From Paenibacillus sp. YYML68 (GTDB lineage: Bacteria; Bacillota; Bacilli; Paenibacillales; NBRC-103111): a stretch of 64,000 bases of DNA. A model generated the notes under the pieces. That model was not told the DNA's origin. It did no database searches and saw only the letters and a list, made by a program, of their open reading frames with translations. Where the stretch lies: NCBI RefSeq assembly GCF_027923405.1, contig NZ_BQYI01000001.1, forward strand, positions 3,016,501 to 3,080,500. Reading direction: 5' to 3'. A program made the translations under genes and the position numbers. Below, in pieces: positions 1 to 8,552 of the stretch (position 1 is its first letter; every line of letters begins with the position of its first letter).

Positions 1-15
1 TTGTGGGAAAATATA

Positions 16-68
16 AGCACCCGCAGCTACCAGCCTCGGCCTGTGCTGAGGTGGTGGTTGCGGGTGCT
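16..68 (-). terminator. Rho-independent terminator of the stalk-domain gene
   Basis: Ten-base arms AGCACCCGCA and TGCGGGTGCT, extended by ACCA/TGGT, enclose a GC-rich loop. On the minus strand the hairpin is followed by TTATATTTT. It lies just beyond the stop codon of the minus-strand gene at 101-841. Confidence 0.75.
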
Positions 69-100
69 TTGATTGAAAAACATATTGCCCATACGAACAA

Positions 101-841
101 TTAGTATAGCTTTACATCAACAAAACCGATATTAATTTTACCCTCATCCCGACTCTTATTGTCTTGAGCTTCGAATTTAATTTGAAGCTTGAGAACTCCC
201 TTCAAGTCTACCTCGACTGGAGCTGGGTTATCTCCGCCTCTTAAATTGGATTTACGATAAAGCTCTTTTCCATCACCGATAATGACTACAGTTCCGGTAT
301 TGTCTGAGCTTTTCGTGTTATCATCTACACCTATTTTTCCAGACAGCTTCACATATTCTCCGTTTAAATTGTAATCTATTGAACCCACTGAATCTTCATA
401 GAAATAGTATTCATCAAGAACGATTCCCAATCCATTATAGAACTCGTGTCCAGCAATCTTAAATTTCAGTCCCGCAGGATATTTCCACTCATTAAAAGAC
501 AACTTAGTCTTTGCTACACCATCCATCCGGGCATAGTCAATTTCTGTTAAATTCTTAAATGCCCCTTCCTTTTTCCCAACCCATATCGTCTCCGTCGAAG
601 CATCCCAGCTCACTTCTTTCCCGAGAGCTTCACCTATAAAACGAAGCGGAACGTATGTTGTGCCATCGTAAATAAAGCCTTGTCCTTCTGATGGCCGCTT
701 CTCCGTACCGTCGATCATGTATTTTAAGTTTTTATAGAACACTTCTATCTGTGTGCCTCCTGCTGCATACGCAACACCAGTAGTAAATAGTGCACAACAC
801 GTAAACCCAACAACAAATCCCTTTAATTGTTTGAATTTCAT
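101..841 (-). CDS. Secreted stalk-domain protein with C-terminal NPCBM-like domain
   Basis: Predicted exported cell-surface protein of 246 residues. A signal peptide covers about residues 1-26. A copper-amine-oxidase N-terminal-like stalk domain follows, recognisable by TTYVPLRFIGEALGKEVSWD near residue 65. Residues ~105-246 form a beta-rich region resembling NPCBM/NPCBM-like carbohydrate-binding modules. I chose the ATG at 841 over the one at 850: the AGGAGG sits only one base before the upstream ATG but ten bases before this one. Such proteins are common in Paenibacillaceae envelopes. The ligand is unknown and no catalytic motif is visible. It is monocistronic, with its own terminator downstream. 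Confidence 0.75.
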   Translation of the reverse strand: MKFKQLKGFVVGFTCCALFTTGVAYAAGGTQIEVFYKNLKYMIDGTEKRPSEGQGFIYDGTTYVPLRFIGEALGKEVSWDASTETIWVGKKEGAFKNLTEIDYARMDGVAKTKLSFNEWKYPAGLKFKIAGHEFYNGLGIVLDEYYFYEDSVGSIDYNLNGEYVKLSGKIGVDDNTKSSDNTGTVVIIGDGKELYRKSNLRGGDNPAPVEVDLKGVLKLQIKFEAQDNKSRDEGKINIGFVDVKLY

Positions 842-953
842 GTAAGTCATACCTCCTACAATATAGTAAATATATACCTATTGTAATTTAGCACTATTCT
901 ACTAATCTTTCAATAATAAACATCACCATTAAGGAGGATTCGACATTCATGGT

Positions 954-1409
954 TTAATCATGACAATTCACCTTATTCCATTCCTTCACCAGCTCGGTGT
1001 CCCCTATGATGCACACCTGGTTCACTCCACCTGCGAACGTAAGCAGCGCCTCATAGTTCACCTGCTGCCCATTGGCTATGAACGTAAGCTGAGCTCTGCC
1101 GTCCATATGATCCCGGTCGAAGGGCACCGTAAGCCTCTCGTAGCCTGTAAGATATAACTTACGATCCCGCAGTTGCTGCATCCCTTCGAGCCACTTCTGC
1201 CTTCCAGCATCATCCCGTGACAAGGCGGTCGCAGCGCCCTCCAGCTTCCCTTGCGCCAGCTGCGAGAGGAAGCGCTCAGCATCGCTCCGGTTCGCCGGAT
1301 TGACGGCCCAGCCTAGAACTCGAGTCGGGTCCAGCGCAAACAAAAGGGCGATCGAGCCCACGGTCAGCAGCAGAGCGAAGGCTGTTGCTTTGAACATTTT
1401 CATCCACAT
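954..1409 (-). CDS. Exported hypothetical protein
   Basis: A 151-residue protein with a hydrophobic N-terminal signal or anchor (about residues 6-26) and a soluble, mainly polar remainder. AAGGAG ten bases upstream supports the ATG at 1409. I do not recognise the family. The two cysteines near the C-terminus (VCIIG and VNCHD) could form an extracellular disulfide. The gene is divergent from the TspO-like gene at 1559 and not obviously in an operon. Confidence 0.6.
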   Translation of the reverse strand: MWMKMFKATAFALLLTVGSIALLFALDPTRVLGWAVNPANRSDAERFLSQLAQGKLEGAATALSRDDAGRQKWLEGMQQLRDRKLYLTGYERLTVPFDRDHMDGRAQLTFIANGQQVNYEALLTFAGGVNQVCIIGDTELVKEWNKVNCHD

Positions 1410-1558
1410 ATAGGGTCAGCTCCTTCACGGGTTCATTCATAATCGATCATGGGTATGATTAGGTAGCAAGGACATAATATCCCCCTTCCATGTATACCAT
1501 ATAACAACGACATGTACCATGCGTCATTCGCAGGAAAGATCGAAAGGAGCTGAACCGC

Positions 1559-2308
1559 TTGAAGGTCCACACGTGGTTGAACGCCATCGGCCTTGCGCTC
1601 GTACTCATCGTGAACGCTCTGGCTAATACGATCCCGCTCGGCGGACGGACGACTGGAGAAATATCCGCCATGTTCCCGGTGCAAATTACACCCGCCCCTT
1701 ACACCTTCAGCATCTGGATCGTCATCTATTGCCTACTGATCGCCTTCGTCATCGTTCAGTTTCTACAGATCGGGAGATCGTCGGCTGAGGTGCAGTCGCT
1801 CGGACCATGGTTCTGGATCAGCTGCATCTTCAATGCAGGCTGGATCGTGATATGGCATGAGCTGCGCATCACCGCTTCACTGTTCGTAATGCTCGGGCTG
1901 CTGCTCACACTCATTGCCGCCTACGTCCGCGTTCGTCCGAACGGCTGGTCGAGCTCTCCGGTCATCCGCTTCCTCGTTCAGCTGCCGTTCAGCGTGTACT
2001 TGGGCTGGATCTCGGTCGCGACGATCATTAATGTCACTGTCGTGCTGTATCAGGCTGGCTGGGACGGCTTCGGATTGTCGGGTGACACGTGGACCATTCT
2101 GCTGATCCTGCTGGCCGTCGTGCTGAACGTCGTTATTGGAGCCGTGTTCCGCGATTGGGGCTTCACCGCGACAGGCGCTTGGGCGCTGACGGGTGTCGGT
2201 GTAGCGAATATCGGAACGAATTCCATTATGTATATAGCTTGGGGATCAGCTGCTCTGCTGGCGATGATGAGTATCGTGCTAGTGCTGCGGGGGCGGAGAG
2301 GCGAGTGA
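1559..2308 (+). CDS. TspO/MBR-related multi-span membrane protein
   Basis: A 249-residue very hydrophobic protein with about seven to eight predicted membrane segments. It contains the PAPYTFSIWIVIY segment typical of TspO/MBR-like (tryptophan-rich sensory) proteins in Firmicutes. It is longer than classical TspO (~160 residues), as is usual for this branch. The start is TTG at 1559, ten bases after AAAGGAG. TspO proteins bind tetrapyrroles or similar ligands; the ligand here is not inferable. A strong hairpin terminator follows the stop. Confidence 0.7.
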   Translation: MKVHTWLNAIGLALVLIVNALANTIPLGGRTTGEISAMFPVQITPAPYTFSIWIVIYCLLIAFVIVQFLQIGRSSAEVQSLGPWFWISCIFNAGWIVIWHELRITASLFVMLGLLLTLIAAYVRVRPNGWSSSPVIRFLVQLPFSVYLGWISVATIINVTVVLYQAGWDGFGLSGDTWTILLILLAVVLNVVIGAVFRDWGFTATGAWALTGVGVANIGTNSIMYIAWGSAALLAMMSIVLVLRGRRGE

Positions 2309-2330
2309 GGGAACGGTTGAAAATGAAAAT

Positions 2331-2361
2331 GCTCGCGACCTGAGTCGCGAGCGTTTTCTTT
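2331..2361 (+). terminator. Terminator after the TspO-like gene
   Basis: GCTCGCGAC, loop CTGA, GTCGCGAGC, then GTTTTCTTTG on the plus strand. The same hairpin core recurs at 6774-6797. Confidence 0.85.
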
Positions 2362-2514
2362 GTTGATGCCATGTTTGGGGGAAATATTTCAACTTTAGTG
2401 CATTTTAATATCCCACTGCATGGAGTCGATCCACGCGTAACCGTCAACCAGGCTTGCGACGAACTCTGCGCTGGCCGGCTATTTGACGCTTACATAGCTA
2501 CCCTCACGAATACA

Positions 2515-4533
2515 TTACTGCGCCACTCCAAATACATTGAGTTCAGCCGCACTTGTCCATGGGTTATTGTTTGCCTCGCTTAAGACACGAAGTCTAATAT
2601 AGCGACCTGTCTTGGCTGCAAAACTGATTTCCTTCAAGTTGGAGTCATTTGCAAAGGCACCTGTGGCTACTGCTGCTCCCCAATTCACTCCATCACTACT
2701 GACGTAGAACTCATATTGACCAATTCTGCCGTTCACACTACCATCTTGTCTTGGCAAGTAGCGGAACTTCGAGAGGCTGTAGGTTGCTCCCAAGTCAATT
2801 TGTATCTCGTGCGGCATTGGAACATCTCCACTTGAATATCCGGTATGCCAAATTGTGTTTGCATTTCCATCAAAAGCGTTTGTTGCTGCACCGTTTTCCC
2901 AATTGGTTTCCTGACTATCTACATATCTTAGTGTCCAATTCGTTTGCGGAATCAGCAAAGCTTCTCCAACTGTGACTGTCACATTCATGGCAGAATTACT
3001 TGTGCTCGTCGTCGTAATCGTGACTCCCGAGTTTACACCCGTGTAGGTATTGCTGTTCGGATTGGTGCTTGGACCAAAGGTAGCAGCATGATTGTTATTC
3101 GTGTAATAGAACGGGTCTTGGTATTCGCTGACGGATTGCTCTATATCCATGAAAGGATGAGGATCATTCGTGGTATTATTCATGGATTCATCCAAATGCC
3201 AAATCGCGATGCCGCCAGAATTTGTTGGCAAGCTTGCATCATATCCAACTTTTTGGCGATTCTCAACTAAAAAATACGTATTATCCTTTAAAGGAATCTT
3301 TAGAACATTATAATTATTTAGGATGCCCTGTACTGTATAATTGTTAGTGGCATTTACTACAGTTGGTGTAACAAACCCTAGTTTTACTTTTGACCAAGCA
3401 TCCAAATGACCGGGGGTAGCTCCATAATTTTCACCAGGAAGACTATTCCAGGTTCCAGTACCCATTATGCTCAGAGCGCCCACACGATTATTAGTCCCAT
3501 ATAAGTCTGGAAGGCCAAAGGAATGACCCAATTCATGAGCAGCCATACCAATCGTTGCCATATGACCATATTGTTTTTCACCCTGCATCGTAAACATACC
3601 TGCTACTGTCACACCATCGAGACTGGTGTTAGAAGTATTCCCCTGAAATGCCCATACATTGGGTACTGGATCACCACTAGCCTCTTCACCGCCAGCAAGA
3701 ACAGTTACAATGTAGAAGCCATCTTTGGAGTCAATGACTTGATCATTATTGGTATCCAGACTAGCGAAATTCACCGTAGGATCAGCTTTAGCCAGTGCAT
3801 CTCTTACAACCGTGCCAAAGTTTTTTCCCGAGTTATCAGGATGAGCATAGTCTAATTTCACCTTTACCACTCCATCGTTTGCCGTACCACTTGACTCCGA
3901 AACTGGAGTGAGCTGTAATTTTCCATTACTCACTTCATTATAATAATTCCTTACTGACTTTTGATTTACCGAAAAGAAACTGTTGCTCCAACTGTTGTCA
4001 CTGTATGCGATATCAACATTTGTAAATCCAATTAACAAAACAAGTAGCTTCTTGGTTCCTAAAACTGGAGCGACCGTTCCGTCCATATTTTCTGCTGCTC
4101 CCGTAAATGCTTTTGATTCAGAGCTTTCAGGAGAAGACAAGGATTCATTTTGTTGCTCATTCTTGAACTCCTGTTTTTTCTTTTCGAATGGCTTGTTTTT
4201 CTGTATCCATATGTCCAAATTTTTCTTATTTACCGCTCCCGTTGGCTTCTTATCAATTTTGTGTTTTTTCCCCGTCGATTTCAAATCGTTAGATGTAAGT
4301 TCAGCGTAATTCCAATACCCCTCCTGATCTTGCAAAAGTATGTCACCATCTTCTGTGCTTGCCCAATGGAACCATTCATCACCATGCACCGTAACTTGAA
4401 ACGATTCGCCTGACGGTTGGTTCACTTTGACAACTCCATCGTATGCTGGTGCGGCGAAACCGTTTGTTTGAACGCACAAAACACAAAACAAAGCAAAAAC
4501 GGACGCAAGCAGGGATTTCAATCTTAATTTCAT
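2515..4533 (-). CDS. Secreted M6-family metalloprotease with C-terminal discoidin domain
   Basis: Extracellular zinc protease of 672 residues. It has a signal peptide (residues 1-28, cut near FAAPA), a lysine-rich pro-region (~90-140), then an M6 (immune inhibitor A-like) catalytic domain with HELGHSFGLPD near residues 333-343, giving the metal ligands and catalytic Glu. The last ~140 residues form an F5/8 type C (discoidin-like) domain that probably binds glycans or surfaces. The start is ATG at 4533, because GAGGAGG is correctly spaced for it; the ATG 30 bases upstream has no such site. Base composition is more AT-rich than most neighbours. It lies next to an IS1380 element, consistent with acquisition. 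Substrate unknown. Confidence 0.88.
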   Translation of the reverse strand: MKLRLKSLLASVFALFCVLCVQTNGFAAPAYDGVVKVNQPSGESFQVTVHGDEWFHWASTEDGDILLQDQEGYWNYAELTSNDLKSTGKKHKIDKKPTGAVNKKNLDIWIQKNKPFEKKKQEFKNEQQNESLSSPESSESKAFTGAAENMDGTVAPVLGTKKLLVLLIGFTNVDIAYSDNSWSNSFFSVNQKSVRNYYNEVSNGKLQLTPVSESSGTANDGVVKVKLDYAHPDNSGKNFGTVVRDALAKADPTVNFASLDTNNDQVIDSKDGFYIVTVLAGGEEASGDPVPNVWAFQGNTSNTSLDGVTVAGMFTMQGEKQYGHMATIGMAAHELGHSFGLPDLYGTNNRVGALSIMGTGTWNSLPGENYGATPGHLDAWSKVKLGFVTPTVVNATNNYTVQGILNNYNVLKIPLKDNTYFLVENRQKVGYDASLPTNSGGIAIWHLDESMNNTTNDPHPFMDIEQSVSEYQDPFYYTNNNHAATFGPSTNPNSNTYTGVNSGVTITTTSTSNSAMNVTVTVGEALLIPQTNWTLRYVDSQETNWENGAATNAFDGNANTIWHTGYSSGDVPMPHEIQIDLGATYSLSKFRYLPRQDGSVNGRIGQYEFYVSSDGVNWGAAVATGAFANDSNLKEISFAAKTGRYIRLRVLSEANNNPWTSAAELNVFGVAQ

Positions 4534-4725
4534 ATTCTTCCTCCTCTTAAAATTTGTTGTCATTCAGAATGCCTTCCTCTATTAATTCATGTAGACCTCG
4601 CCCCCTTTTCAATGGTATAAAGAATATTCTGTTGATAACCGCATCAGATTCTTTCATAGAATGAATCGACAGTTACATCTATACAGGACCACCAGAATAC
4701 TCCTTTATTATATTAGGTAATTATA

Positions 4726-6350
4726 CGTGAATCCGTGATAAAAGAATATGAAAACAAGAGAAAAATAGAGGGAATCCAAGATTTTGTGTCGAAATTAAAG
4801 GATTATAACGATCCAATACTTTCACCAATGGGGTGATTGGCTTGAAGTTCGAATTCGTCCAATCTAATGAGTACTTAACCACACATACCGGGTTAACCGC
4901 TATTGGAGCTTTGCTAGCAAAGACTAATCTCGGTGCACGTTTGAATAAAACGGTATTGCCCGAGAACCCGAATCCAGATATCTCGAATGCTGATGTGATG
5001 AAAAGCTACTTGGGTCTGCTCTGCCAAGGCAAGAGCGACTTTGATCATATTGAGCCATTCCGGCAAGACGATGCGTTCAGCATCAGTCTTGACATTCGCG
5101 ATGTTCCATCTAGTCCAACCTTGCGCCAGCGCTTAGATATGGCGGGTTCGTCGATATGGAAAGATATTGTGCTGGAAGAGTCGGCGGACCTGTTACGCCG
5201 AGTGGCCGCCCCGCTTACGGGTGTTGATCTTCTTGTCCTGGGCGAGAAGGAACGGACTACGTTGTTGCCGCTCGATATCGATGTGTCTCCCTTTGACAAC
5301 TCCCGCACGAAAAAAGAAGGCGTATCTCGCACCTACAAAGGCCATGATGGTTTTGCTCCGATCTTCTCTTACTTGGGCAAAGAGGGCTACGGCGTCCATG
5401 TGGAACTGCGTGAGGGCAGCGTGCATTGCCAGAAGAACACGGATGAATTTTTGAAGGCCAGCATTCAATATGCACGCCGAGTCACAGACCGTCCGCTCCT
5501 TGTTCGAATGGATGCAGGCAACGACTGCTTGGCGAATCTGAAGGTCTGTCACACTCAAGAAACTCGTGCCGATTACATCATCAAGAAAAATCTGCGAAGA
5601 GATCCAAAGGAGACGTGGCTCTTGTTCGCACAAGATCTGGGCATATGCTGCGAAGAACGCGAAGGAAAGAAGGTATACATCGGGTCGATGCTCATTCGTG
5701 AACAAGGATTTGACGAGCCGCTGCGTCAAGTGTTTCGTGTCATCGAACGAACCATAAGCCGTGAAGGTCAAATCTTCCTCGTTCCTGAGATCGAGGTCGA
5801 GGTGTACTGGACTTCCTTGCGTTGCTCGGCTTGGCGGGTCATTGAACTGTATCGCGATCACGGCACCAGTGAACAGTACCACAGTGAGATCAAGACAGAC
5901 CTTGATCTGGAACGCTTGCCCGCTGGCAAGTTTGCAACCAACAATCTCATATTGCATGCGGGCGTGTTCGCATACAATATGCTTCGCTTGATGGGGCAAC
6001 TCAGTCTGCAGATTCCCGACTCTCCGATTCGAAACAATGTTGGCCGCAGACGGATTCGCACGGTCATTCAGAATATGATCTACCATGCTTCACGACTCGT
6101 AAGACATGCTAGGCAAGTCAAATTCGCATTTGGAACGCACAGTCCTTGGTTTCAAACGTTGCGACGTGTGTATCTCACCATCCTAACCACTTGAGACTCA
6201 ATGTTTAATAGGGGTGTATACGCCTTCACGCGTAGGCGTGTTTCAACATGTGCTTTTTTTGTCCACGCGAGGAAGTTCAATTGAAATGCTCATTACCTTG
6301 ATGCTTTTACCATTTCCCTACAGTCACGAGCGGGCTGTCACGGATTCACG
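4726..6350 (+). mobile_element. IS1380-family insertion sequence, complete
   Basis: The element is 1,625 bp. The left end CGTGAATCCGTGATA (4726-4740) and the right end, reverse-complemented CGTGAATCCGTGACA (6336-6350), are near-perfect terminal inverted repeats. The hexamer ATTATA flanks both sides (4720-4725 and 6351-6356) as a target duplication. A single transposase gene fills the element. A hairpin ACGCCT...AGGCGT (6220-6239) follows the transposase stop. Matching ends and duplication indicate a recent, probably intact insertion into an AT-rich site. Confidence 0.85.
4842..6194 (+). CDS. IS1380-family transposase
   Basis: DDE transposase of 450 residues with the features of IS1380 transposases: an N-terminal segment with TGLTAIGALLAKT, then DVSPFDNSRTKKEG leading into YKGHDGFAPIFSYLG, and a C-terminal REL-type part with GTSEQYHSEIKTDLDLERLP. 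The catalytic acids lie in DIDVSPFD, VRMDAGND and YHSEIKTD. The start is taken as TTG 4842, preceded by GGGGTGAT, which pairs well with 16S rRNA. The upstream GTG at 4833 lies inside that site. The frame is uninterrupted, so the enzyme is probably functional. Confidence 0.85.
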   Translation: MKFEFVQSNEYLTTHTGLTAIGALLAKTNLGARLNKTVLPENPNPDISNADVMKSYLGLLCQGKSDFDHIEPFRQDDAFSISLDIRDVPSSPTLRQRLDMAGSSIWKDIVLEESADLLRRVAAPLTGVDLLVLGEKERTTLLPLDIDVSPFDNSRTKKEGVSRTYKGHDGFAPIFSYLGKEGYGVHVELREGSVHCQKNTDEFLKASIQYARRVTDRPLLVRMDAGNDCLANLKVCHTQETRADYIIKKNLRRDPKETWLLFAQDLGICCEEREGKKVYIGSMLIREQGFDEPLRQVFRVIERTISREGQIFLVPEIEVEVYWTSLRCSAWRVIELYRDHGTSEQYHSEIKTDLDLERLPAGKFATNNLILHAGVFAYNMLRLMGQLSLQIPDSPIRNNVGRRRIRTVIQNMIYHASRLVRHARQVKFAFGTHSPWFQTLRRVYLTILTT

Positions 6351-6762
6351 ATTATATTAATACAAGTAAAAATTTCCATTAAAATAAAATTTTAATAATA
6401 TATACACTTTGAGGCAAAACCATCGCAGTTTACTAGATTGGGGTTTGATAAATACTAGTAGAAAAGGCAAGCGGAGCGGTCCTTGATGCTGAGAAGGGGG
6501 ATATGATAGGCTGGTCCGGCTAGCAGCTCCAAGCGGCCGATGGAAGGCCGACGGAATTGATCCAATATATATCTGGCATCGGCGAAAAACGTTTAACCGA
6601 TAACTGAGGTGCGCGCTTTAAATAGCACACACCTATTCAAACGGCGAGGGCTATTGATTGCTTACATCACCTCCTTCACTCTGGCTCACCCGCATCTTTC
6701 TCGTCACTTATTACGAAGGAATTCGCTAAATTCGTGCCGTGCTGACACCCTTTTTCAAGGCT

Positions 6763-6808
6763 GAACAAATAAATGCTCACGACCTGAGTCGCGAGCATTT
6801 ATTTGTTC
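6763..6808. terminator. Long bidirectional hairpin terminator
   Basis: 21-bp arms (GAACAAATAAATGCTC... and its complement) with one mismatch around a CTGA tetraloop. The A/T-rich bases of the stem supply a T tract in either direction. The core matches the terminator at 2331-2352. Confidence 0.7.
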
Positions 6809-6990
6809 ATGGCGTTTGAACTTCATTAGCTTCTCTATCTCAATTATCGGTAAGCCTGTTAACTCCATAATGATGTCTATCTACTTGCATACCTTTAGCA
6901 ATCATGTTCATTGCCACTTCCGCTTTATCAACTAGTGCCATATTCGCCGTCTATATGATCGATTGTATCATCAGTAATAAACAACAAATC

Positions 6991-7014
6991 GACCCCCGTC
7001 TCGCGACGAGGGTC
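6991..7014 (-). terminator. Terminator of the germination operon
   Basis: GACCC(TCGTC)...(GACGG)GGGTC hairpin on the minus strand followed by GATTTGTTGTTTATT, about 210 bases beyond the gerB stop. Confidence 0.6.
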
Positions 7015-7221
7015 TACATGGGAGAGGAGAAACCGGACGAAGAGCTTATGGGGAACGTAAGTCTTCTTTCGCGGTTGCTACGACATTTTCGGATGTCGAT
7101 AATTCAAGTATGGCCCGGTGTGGGGCTTCGTATACACGACTGAACCAATTTTTCGCATCGACACACGTTGGACCATTCAAGGATCGCCTCCCCTGCACTC
7201 CTCGAATGCGCATCGCACCGT

Positions 7222-8313
7222 CTATCCCCTCCGAGCTCTGAGCTTCGTCACCGCAATGAGGAGCAGAACGAGCGGAACGATCGTCTGCATGAACGTTGCA
7301 TACACGGGGAAAGTCCCCCATACAAATTGAGTCACACTCTGTGAGCTGGGCATTCCCCATATACTGGTCGCGGTCAGCAGCAGACCCATGGGCAGGACAA
7401 GAGGTCGATAGTCCGATAGCTTCAACCACTGCGCCGTCCCCAGCACGATCGCATAGTAAAAGACCGAGATCTTCACCAAGTTACCCATCACCCATGTAGT
7501 CATAATGACAGACTCTAGATTCTCGATATACCCGCCTACGCTAATGTACCGATAAGCGCTTAAGATCGGATACATCATGGAGGCTTCATCCCCATTATAC
7601 AAGCATAGAAGCACCAGGTTCGCGTAGGTGAGGATTAGCATGGCCGTCAAGATGGCGATGAAGCCCCATCTCGGTCCAGTCTTCGAATCAGATACGAACG
7701 GAAGATAGAACGAGACGAGGAACACCTCGCTATACCAAGCCTGTGAAACATACGCCCCTCGGATCATCGGCATGACGCCATGCTCCAGCATCGGAAACAT
7801 ATATCTGAAGTCCAAATCCGGAATTAACAATAGACTGATCGCCATCGGGATAGCTATGGAAGTGATCGTCAAAATGAAAGCGCTTCTGGCCACACTTTCA
7901 ACGCCGCCTCGAACGCTGTAGGCTGCGACAAGGAGAATGGTTGCAATGACGACTATGATCGGTGTACGCGGAAGAAATACAGCCACAATAAACTCCGAAT
8001 ACTCTCGCGTGTTTAATCCGTTCAGATGTATATAAAAGCCCAAAAATAGAAGCCCCAACAGCTTCCCAGCAGCCTTGCCGACGATGTGCGTACCATACTG
8101 GATAACCGTTAATCCGGGATACAGCTTATGGAGCTTATGTACAATATAGAGAGTCAAGAAGCCCACCTGTGAAGCGATGAACGGTGACCACCACGAATCT
8201 TTGCCTGCATAATGCGCGGTAATTCCGGGTTCAGCAAGGACCGCCGTATAGATCATGATCGCGTACATCATGCAAGCGACCTGGAGCGCCGATATTTTCC
8301 CTTTGTCGATCAA
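7222..8313 (-). CDS. Germinant receptor B subunit (GerAB/ArcD/ProY family)
   Basis: Integral membrane subunit of a spore germinant receptor, located in the inner spore membrane and thought to form the germinant-binding or channel part. It has 363 residues and about ten hydrophobic segments, the usual size for GerAB/GerBB-type proteins (APC-like fold). Start TTG at 8313 with GGAAGG eight bases upstream. It is the last gene of the A-C-D-B operon, 14 bases after the D gene. The germinant cannot be told from sequence. The operon ends in a hairpin at 6991-7014. Confidence 0.88.
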   Translation of the reverse strand: MIDKGKISALQVACMMYAIMIYTAVLAEPGITAHYAGKDSWWSPFIASQVGFLTLYIVHKLHKLYPGLTVIQYGTHIVGKAAGKLLGLLFLGFYIHLNGLNTREYSEFIVAVFLPRTPIIVVIATILLVAAYSVRGGVESVARSAFILTITSIAIPMAISLLLIPDLDFRYMFPMLEHGVMPMIRGAYVSQAWYSEVFLVSFYLPFVSDSKTGPRWGFIAILTAMLILTYANLVLLCLYNGDEASMMYPILSAYRYISVGGYIENLESVIMTTWVMGNLVKISVFYYAIVLGTAQWLKLSDYRPLVLPMGLLLTATSIWGMPSSQSVTQFVWGTFPVYATFMQTIVPLVLLLIAVTKLRARRG

Positions 8314-8327
8314 TAGGCTCGCCTTCC

Positions 8328-8552
8328 TTATTCGGGTTCGATAATTGTAGACAGCGGCTTGAACAACGCTTCAACCAACGTGATCGGCCCCTTCGTATAG
8401 GGCAAGTCGAATAGAAGCAGCAGCCACCCCGTCAAGAGCAGGATGATGAAGACGGCTCTGTCCTTCCTGGCATGCTTCTTCAGCTTAGGAAGCTCATAAG
8501 CCGCAATGCCGATCATGATCAACGTTACGATCAACACATTGCCCCATCTCAT
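8328..8552 (-). CDS. Small germinant-receptor D-type subunit
   Basis: A 74-residue protein with two hydrophobic helices (about residues 4-20 and 34-50) separated by a basic stretch LKKHARKDR. In size, topology and position in the operon it matches the D proteins encoded with some Bacillus Ger receptors, which modulate germination. Its ATG overlaps the gerC stop (ATGA), implying coupled translation. Assignment rests on context and topology rather than a strong motif. Confidence 0.65.
   Translation of the reverse strand: MRWGNVLIVTLIMIGIAAYELPKLKKHARKDRAVFIILLLTGWLLLLFDLPYTKGPITLVEALFKPLSTIIEPE

Larger units (their letters stand above)
6357..7221. other. Intergenic region between IS1380 and the germination operon
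   Basis: About 865 bp with no convincing gene. It begins AT-rich beside the IS and turns GC-richer from 6450. Frames are broken throughout. It holds a long perfect-type hairpin at 6763-6808 and a terminator for the ger operon at 6991-7014. A 79-codon open frame at 6904-7143 on the plus strand runs through that terminator and has no ribosome binding site, so I do not call it. Confidence 0.6.

Noticed and set aside
6904..7143. 79-codon open frame on the plus strand
   Set aside because: No ribosome binding site, runs through the ger operon terminator, and composition is not protein-like.
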